Assembly (NCBI GenBank): GCA_019750915.1
Contig: JAIENY010000067.1
Coordinates: 1 to 64,000, forward strand
Source: Xanthobacteraceae bacterium
GTDB lineage: Bacteria > Pseudomonadota > Alphaproteobacteria > Rhizobiales > Xanthobacteraceae
Length of the DNA stretch: 64,000 nucleotides
Direction of reading: 5' to 3'
This document shows, piece after piece, positions 61,252 to 64,000 of the stretch; positions within the stretch are counted from its first letter, which is position 1, and each line of letters starts with the position of its first letter. The position numbers and the translations under genes were made by a program. The notes under the pieces are model-generated. The model saw only the letters and a list, made by a program, of their open reading frames with translations, did no database searches and was not told the origin of the DNA.

Positions 61252-62682
61252 TTAAGCGGCATCCGCCATGTGCAGATCGTCCATGATCCAACGGTCCAGA
61301 TCGGCCAACGCGCGGGCACTCAACGCCTGCTTTTTTGCGATCGTCTTTTCGTTGCCGCGCAGGCGTGTGCCATCCGGTTTTCTGGTCGGAGCGGATGCGA
61401 GCGGTGGAAACAATCCGAAATTGATATTCATCGGCTGGAACGAACGCGGCCCCACGTCCAGTGTCTCGATATGGCCACCGGTAATATGATTAAGCAGAGC
61501 GCCAAGCGCAGTGGTCGCAGGTGGCGGTGTCACGGCCTGTCCGGTGAACTCCGCCGCCGTGAACAACCCGGCAAGCAAGCCTATACCGGCTGACTCGACA
61601 TAACCTTCGCACCCGGTCATCTGTCCCGCAAACCGAAGCCGAGGCTGTGTTTTCAGCCGCAGTTGCGTATCCAGCAGCTTCGGCGAATTCAGAAACGTGT
61701 TGCGATGCAGGCCGCCAAGGCGAGCGAATTCGGCATGTTCCAAACCGGGGATCATGCGCAGGGTCTGCGTTTGCGCGCCGTATTTCAGTTTGGTTTGAAA
61801 GCCGACGATGTTGTAGAGCGTACCGAGCTTGTTGTCCTGACGGAGCTGCACCACAGCGTAAGGTTTCACAGTTGGGTTATGTGCATTGGTGAGGCCGACC
61901 GGCTTCATCGGGCCGTGCCGCAACGTCTCAACACCGCGTTCCGCCATCACCTCAATCGGAAGGCAGCCGTCGAAGTATGGCGTACTGGTTTCCCATTCCT
62001 TGAAGTCGGCTTTTTCGCCGGCGAGGAGCGCTGCGACAAAGGCGTGATATTGCTCCTGCGACATCGGGCAGTTGATGTAATCGGCGCCATTGCCGCCGGG
62101 ACCGACCTTGTCGTAGCGCGACTGGAACCACGCGACATTCATGTCAATCGAATCCCGGTGCACGATCGGTGCAATGGCGTCGAAAAAGGCGAGGGAGTCT
62201 TCCCCGCTCAGATCCCGGATGGCGTCGGCTAGCGCGGCTGAGGTGAGCGGGCCGGTCGCAATAACGACGTTCCGCCAGTCTTCCGGCGGCAGGCCGCCAA
62301 CCTCACGGCGGTCGATGCTCACGAGGGAATGGCTCTGCAGAGCCGCGCTCACGGCCTCCGAAAAGCCCTCGCGGTCGACAGCGAGCGCGCCTCCGGCAGG
62401 CACCTGATTGGCGTCGGCAGCGCGCATGATCAGAGAATTCAACTTGCGTAGCTCTGCGTGAAGCAGGCCGACGGCGTTGTTCGCGGCATCGTCAGAACGA
62501 AACGAGTTTGAGCAGACGAGCTCGGCCAGTTTGTCGGTGCGATGGGCGTCTGTGCCCCGTACAGGCCGCATCTCGTGGAGAACGACCCGAATCCCGCGTT
62601 GTGCGATCTGCCAAGCTGCTTCGGAACCGGCAAGGCCACCGCCGATGATGTGGACGATGTCTGAAGTTGGAGCGTTTGTCAT
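61252..62682 (-). CDS. trmFO: Methylenetetrahydrofolate-tRNA-(uracil-5-)-methyltransferase TrmFO
   Basis: Folate- and FAD-dependent enzyme making ribothymidine at U54 of tRNA. The protein has 476 residues. FAD motif: [21 protein letters not shown]. Other signatures: [29 protein letters not shown] and [17 protein letters not shown] near the C-terminus. ATG 62682 ([12 protein letters not shown]) has AGG six bases upstream; the track start (GTG 62691) is less likely. Alphaproteobacteria use this folate route rather than the SAM-dependent TrmA, which fits. Confidence 0.95.
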   Translation of the reverse strand: MTNAPTSDIVHIIGGGLAGSEAAWQIAQRGIRVVLHEMRPVRGTDAHRTDKLAELVCSNSFRSDDAANNAVGLLHAELRKLNSLIMRAADANQVPAGGALAVDREGFSEAVSAALQSHSLVSIDRREVGGLPPEDWRNVVIATGPLTSAALADAIRDLSGEDSLAFFDAIAPIVHRDSIDMNVAWFQSRYDKVGPGGNGADYINCPMSQEQYHAFVAALLAGEKADFKEWETSTPYFDGCLPIEVMAERGVETLRHGPMKPVGLTNAHNPTVKPYAVVQLRQDNKLGTLYNIVGFQTKLKYGAQTQTLRMIPGLEHAEFARLGGLHRNTFLNSPKLLDTQLRLKTQPRLRFAGQMTGCEGYVESAGIGLLAGLFTAAEFTGQAVTPPPATTALGALLNHITGGHIETLDVGPRSFQPMNINFGLFPPLASAPTRKPDGTRLRGNEKTIAKKQALSARALADLDRWIMDDLHMADAA

Positions 62683-62751
62683 GACAGACACCTACGGTGC
62701 TGCCGGCCGTAGTGCAACGTAGATCGCTTAAATGGGATTCTGCGGGTAAAA

Positions 62752-62784
62752 AAGACAACGCCCGCACGAAGCGGGCGTTGTCTT
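62752..62784 (-). terminator. Terminator after the DUF1127 gene
   Basis: AAGACAACGCCCGC-ACGAA-GCGGGCGTTGTCTT, a perfect 14-bp stem. The T-run lies on the minus strand (TTTTTTACC), so it terminates the DUF1127 transcript before trmFO. Confidence 0.93.
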
Positions 62785-62803
62785 GACCGAATACAATCAG
62801 GCT

Positions 62804-62959
62804 TTAGCTGCGGGTAAATCCGCCAGCTGCGACGCGCTCGATATCGGCGCGATCGAGACCGATGTCAGCCAATTCACGAGGGCTGAGCTCTGTGAGCTCG
62901 TTATAGATCCGCCGATAATCACGGACGGTCTTGATCATCCGAATAAGAGAGAGAAACAT
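62804..62959 (-). CDS. DUF1127 family small protein
   Basis: Not in the ORF track. Reads MFLSLIRMIKTVRDYRRIYN, continuing through ELTELSPRELADIGLDRADI to a C-terminal GGFTRS; 51 residues. The LxxLSxxELxDIGLxRxDI core is the DUF1127 (YjiS-like) signature, a basic alpha-helical domain seen in tiny proteobacterial proteins. Related small proteins in Alphaproteobacteria affect stress responses and RNA metabolism; no function is shown here. AAGG eight bases upstream of the ATG is a fair ribosome-binding site. It has its own terminator and a long, A/T-rich upstream region with paired inverted repeats, so it is a monocistronic, regulated gene. Confidence 0.88.
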   Translation of the reverse strand: MFLSLIRMIKTVRDYRRIYNELTELSPRELADIGLDRADIERVAAGGFTRS

Positions 62960-62972
62960 TTTATTCTACCTT

Positions 62973-62988
62973 CTGAATATGTATTCAG
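62973..62988. promoter_or_regulatory. Operator-like inverted repeat 1 upstream of DUF1127
   Basis: CTGAATA-TG-TATTCAG, a perfect palindrome 14 bases upstream of the DUF1127 start. The core TGAATATGTATTCA differs by one base from a second copy at 63087-63100. Being so close to the start codon, binding here would block expression. Confidence 0.5.
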
Positions 62989-63083
62989 CCTTTAAGCTGA
63001 TCTGTGAGCTAAAATAGAGGATTCGTGCTGGTATACCAGCGCAATTGCTGCGATGCAGCTAAAACAAAAATGCATACCGAAAG

Positions 63084-63103
63084 TAATGAATTTGTATTCA
63101 TTA
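63084..63103. promoter_or_regulatory. Operator-like inverted repeat 2 upstream of DUF1127
   Basis: TAATGAAT-TTGT-ATTCATTA, a perfect 8-bp inverted repeat about 125 bases before the DUF1127 start and 8 bases from the terminator of the PfpI gene. Core TGAATTTGTATTCA pairs with copy 1 at 62974-62987. Confidence 0.5.
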
Positions 63104-63110
63104 TTTAGTA

Positions 63111-63141
63111 ATAAAAGGGCCGCATAAGGCGGCCCTTTTAT
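63111..63141 (-). terminator. Terminator after the PfpI/DJ-1 gene
   Basis: AAAAGGGCCGC-ATAAG-GCGGCCCTTTT with further A-T pairs at its base, two bases after the stop on the minus strand and followed there by a T-rich stretch. Strong intrinsic terminator, possibly bidirectional. Confidence 0.92.
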
Positions 63142-63142
63142 A

Positions 63143-63703
63143 TCATGCGGCGGTTCGTTGGGTGTGTCTGCCCTCGCGGACCTCTTCAACGATCTTGGCA
63201 GAAAAGGCTTCGAGGTCGCCCGGATTGCGGGATGTGACAACGCCGTTGTCGGTGACGACTTGAGAGTCCTCCCACTTACCGCCCGCGTTGATGACGTCGG
63301 TCTTGATCGATTTGTAGGAGGTGACCCGTTTGCCCTGGATAATACCGGTTTCAATCAGAAGCCAGGGAGCGTGGCAGACCGCGGCCACCACTTTCTTTTG
63401 GTTGTAGATATCTTTGATAAACGAGAGGGCCTTTTGCTCGACGCGCAGCAGGTCCGGATTGATCTGGCCTCCGGGCAGCACGAGCGCGTCATAGTCGCTA
63501 GGTGAAGCCTCGTCGATAGTCTTGTCGACCCGCACGGAGCGGCCCCAATCTTTCTTGTCCCATCCCCTAATTTCTCCGGACTGGAGAGAGACGATGTCGA
63601 CCGTGGCGCCGGCCGCCTTGAGTTTATCGCGAGGCACCTCCAGCTCCGCCTGCTCAAAGCCGTGAGTTGCGAGAATAGCGATCCGCTTACCTGATAGTTG
63701 CAT
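63143..63703 (-). CDS. PfpI/DJ-1 superfamily protein
   Basis: The protein has 186 residues with the class I glutaminase-like fold: RIAILATHGFEQAELEVPRDKLKAAG with the conserved glutamate, then YDALVLPGGQINPDLLR. The nucleophile elbow is VVAAVCHAPWLLIETG, with Cys followed by His as in PfpI and YhbO. Members are reported as proteases, glyoxalases or deglycases and are often stress-induced. ATG 63703 follows AAAGGAAC; the track start 63796 lies upstream of the candidate promoter and is rejected. An EcfG-type promoter stands about 27 bases upstream of the start. Confidence 0.92.
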   Translation of the reverse strand: MQLSGKRIAILATHGFEQAELEVPRDKLKAAGATVDIVSLQSGEIRGWDKKDWGRSVRVDKTIDEASPSDYDALVLPGGQINPDLLRVEQKALSFIKDIYNQKKVVAAVCHAPWLLIETGIIQGKRVTSYKSIKTDVINAGGKWEDSQVVTDNGVVTSRNPGDLEAFSAKIVEEVREGRHTQRTAA

Positions 63704-63738
63704 GAGATGTTCCTTTCGTTCGGCCCGCCTGCGCGACC

Positions 63739-63763
63739 AACAGAAGAAGTTGCTCTGTGTTCC
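63739..63763 (-). promoter_or_regulatory. Candidate EcfG (general stress sigma) promoter of the PfpI gene
   Basis: On the minus strand, GGAAC, 17 bases, GTT. This fits the alphaproteobacterial EcfG consensus GGAAC-N16/17-cGTT except that the base before GTT is T. The predicted start point would lie about 25-30 bases upstream of the ATG. The target, a DJ-1/PfpI protein, is a common kind of stress gene, which supports the call. Confidence 0.55.
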
Positions 63764-63795
63764 GCAGGAACTTTTCAAAAAACTGTTCCGGAACA
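63759..63795. repeat. Two GTTCC/GGAAC palindromes upstream of the PfpI gene
   Basis: GTTCC-GCA-GGAAC at 63759-63771 and TGTTCCGGAACA at 63784-63795 are both perfect inverted repeats with the same arms, 12 bases apart. One arm is the GGAAC of the candidate EcfG promoter. They could be a tandem operator, or a divergent arrangement of -35 elements. Confidence 0.5.
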
Positions 63796-63896
63796 AAGGG
63801 AAGAGGGGCCCTGATTAACGGTGCTCTCACTTTTTGTGTTGTACGTAGATTGACGAAGCATAGGCCACTCCGAACCCCTGTTTTTGAAGGCGACCA

Positions 63897-64000
63897 ATGG
63901 TTCTTGTCTCTCCTCAACACACTTCGTCGCCGTCTAAATTTCAGCGTTTTGTGGATACTTTCGTCTTCGAGCCCTATGCGGAATTTCCGCGAAAGCTCGT
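63897..64000 (+). CDS. Start of an unidentified gene, cut by the window end
   Basis: An ATG at 63897 with GAAGG six bases upstream opens a frame that runs to the window end without a stop (34 codons). It begins MVLVSPQHTSSPSKFQRFVD and continues with FVFEPYAEFPRKLV. Too short to recognise. It lies 193 bases from the PfpI start, divergently; the gap holds the palindromes and candidate promoter listed separately. Confidence 0.5.
   Translation, partial: MVLVSPQHTSSPSKFQRFVDTFVFEPYAEFPRKL

Overview
The window is GC-rich chromosomal DNA from an alphaproteobacterium of the Hyphomicrobiales. Protein content and gene order fit the Nitrobacteraceae (Bradyrhizobiaceae: Afipia, Oligotropha, Nitrobacter, Rhodopseudomonas, Bradyrhizobium). 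Evidence for this includes LpxI in the lipid A pathway, a pyruvate dehydrogenase E1 beta subunit with its own lipoyl domain, a GTTC-N7-GTTC LexA box, and the family-typical intergenic palindrome cgtggatggccggg...cccggccatgacg. Almost everything is core metabolism or cell-envelope machinery. No CRISPR array, prophage, insertion sequence, rRNA or tRNA gene was found.

Layout. 1-5762 (+): the 3' part of bamA, then lpxD-fabZ-lpxA-lpxI-lpxB, the outer-membrane and lipid A operon, closed by a strong bidirectional terminator. 5808-8686 (-): gltA and gltX. 8772-11066 (+): comEC. 11080-17393 (-): ppiD-trpD-trpC-moaC-moeA, with lexA downstream under its own SOS box. 17615-24788: tpiA, secG, pyrG, a NIPSNAP/VOC pair, kdsA, convergent queF, and eno. 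24913-32221: an FMN reductase, an FtsB/DivIC-like division protein, the pyruvate dehydrogenase genes pdhA-pdhB-pdhC, an orphan ModA-like binding protein on the other strand, and lpd. 32517-36211: ilvD, a Sel1-repeat (ExoR-like) protein, xthA and erpA. 36303-43693 (+): dgt, argS, a SPOR-domain protein, nagZ, scpA and scpB. 43917-47401 (+): dipZ, then tatA-tatB-tatC. 47579-52397: serS, surE, a single-domain FATGUY receiver on the minus strand, pcm and nlpD. 52414-54856 is a small accessory block: a LysR regulator, a divergent NmrA-like reductase and a small secreted protein. 54861-60283: a DUF815 ATPase (-), then yajC-secD-secF followed by two genes related to the mitochondrial complex I assembly factors NDUFAF3 and NDUFAF6. 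60467-64000: a secreted alpha/beta-hydrolase-like protein, trmFO (-), a 51-codon DUF1127 gene (-) missed by the ORF track, a PfpI/DJ-1 protein (-) behind a candidate EcfG general-stress promoter, and the start of an unidentified gene.

How the genes work together. The window is rich in envelope biogenesis: BamA, lipid A, KDO, Sec translocase accessories, Tat, a PpiD-type chaperone, SPOR, NagZ and NlpD. It also carries central carbon metabolism: citrate synthase, triosephosphate isomerase, enolase and the whole PDH complex. Many neighbours are translationally coupled by ATGA or GTGA overlaps.

The most interesting signals are the DUF1127 gene with twin operator-like repeats, the candidate EcfG promoter, the secDF-NDUFAF3-NDUFAF6 cluster, an A/T-rich in-frame insertion in SerRS, and a catalytically degenerate LytM domain in NlpD. 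I see no convincing undescribed multi-gene defence or mobile system.
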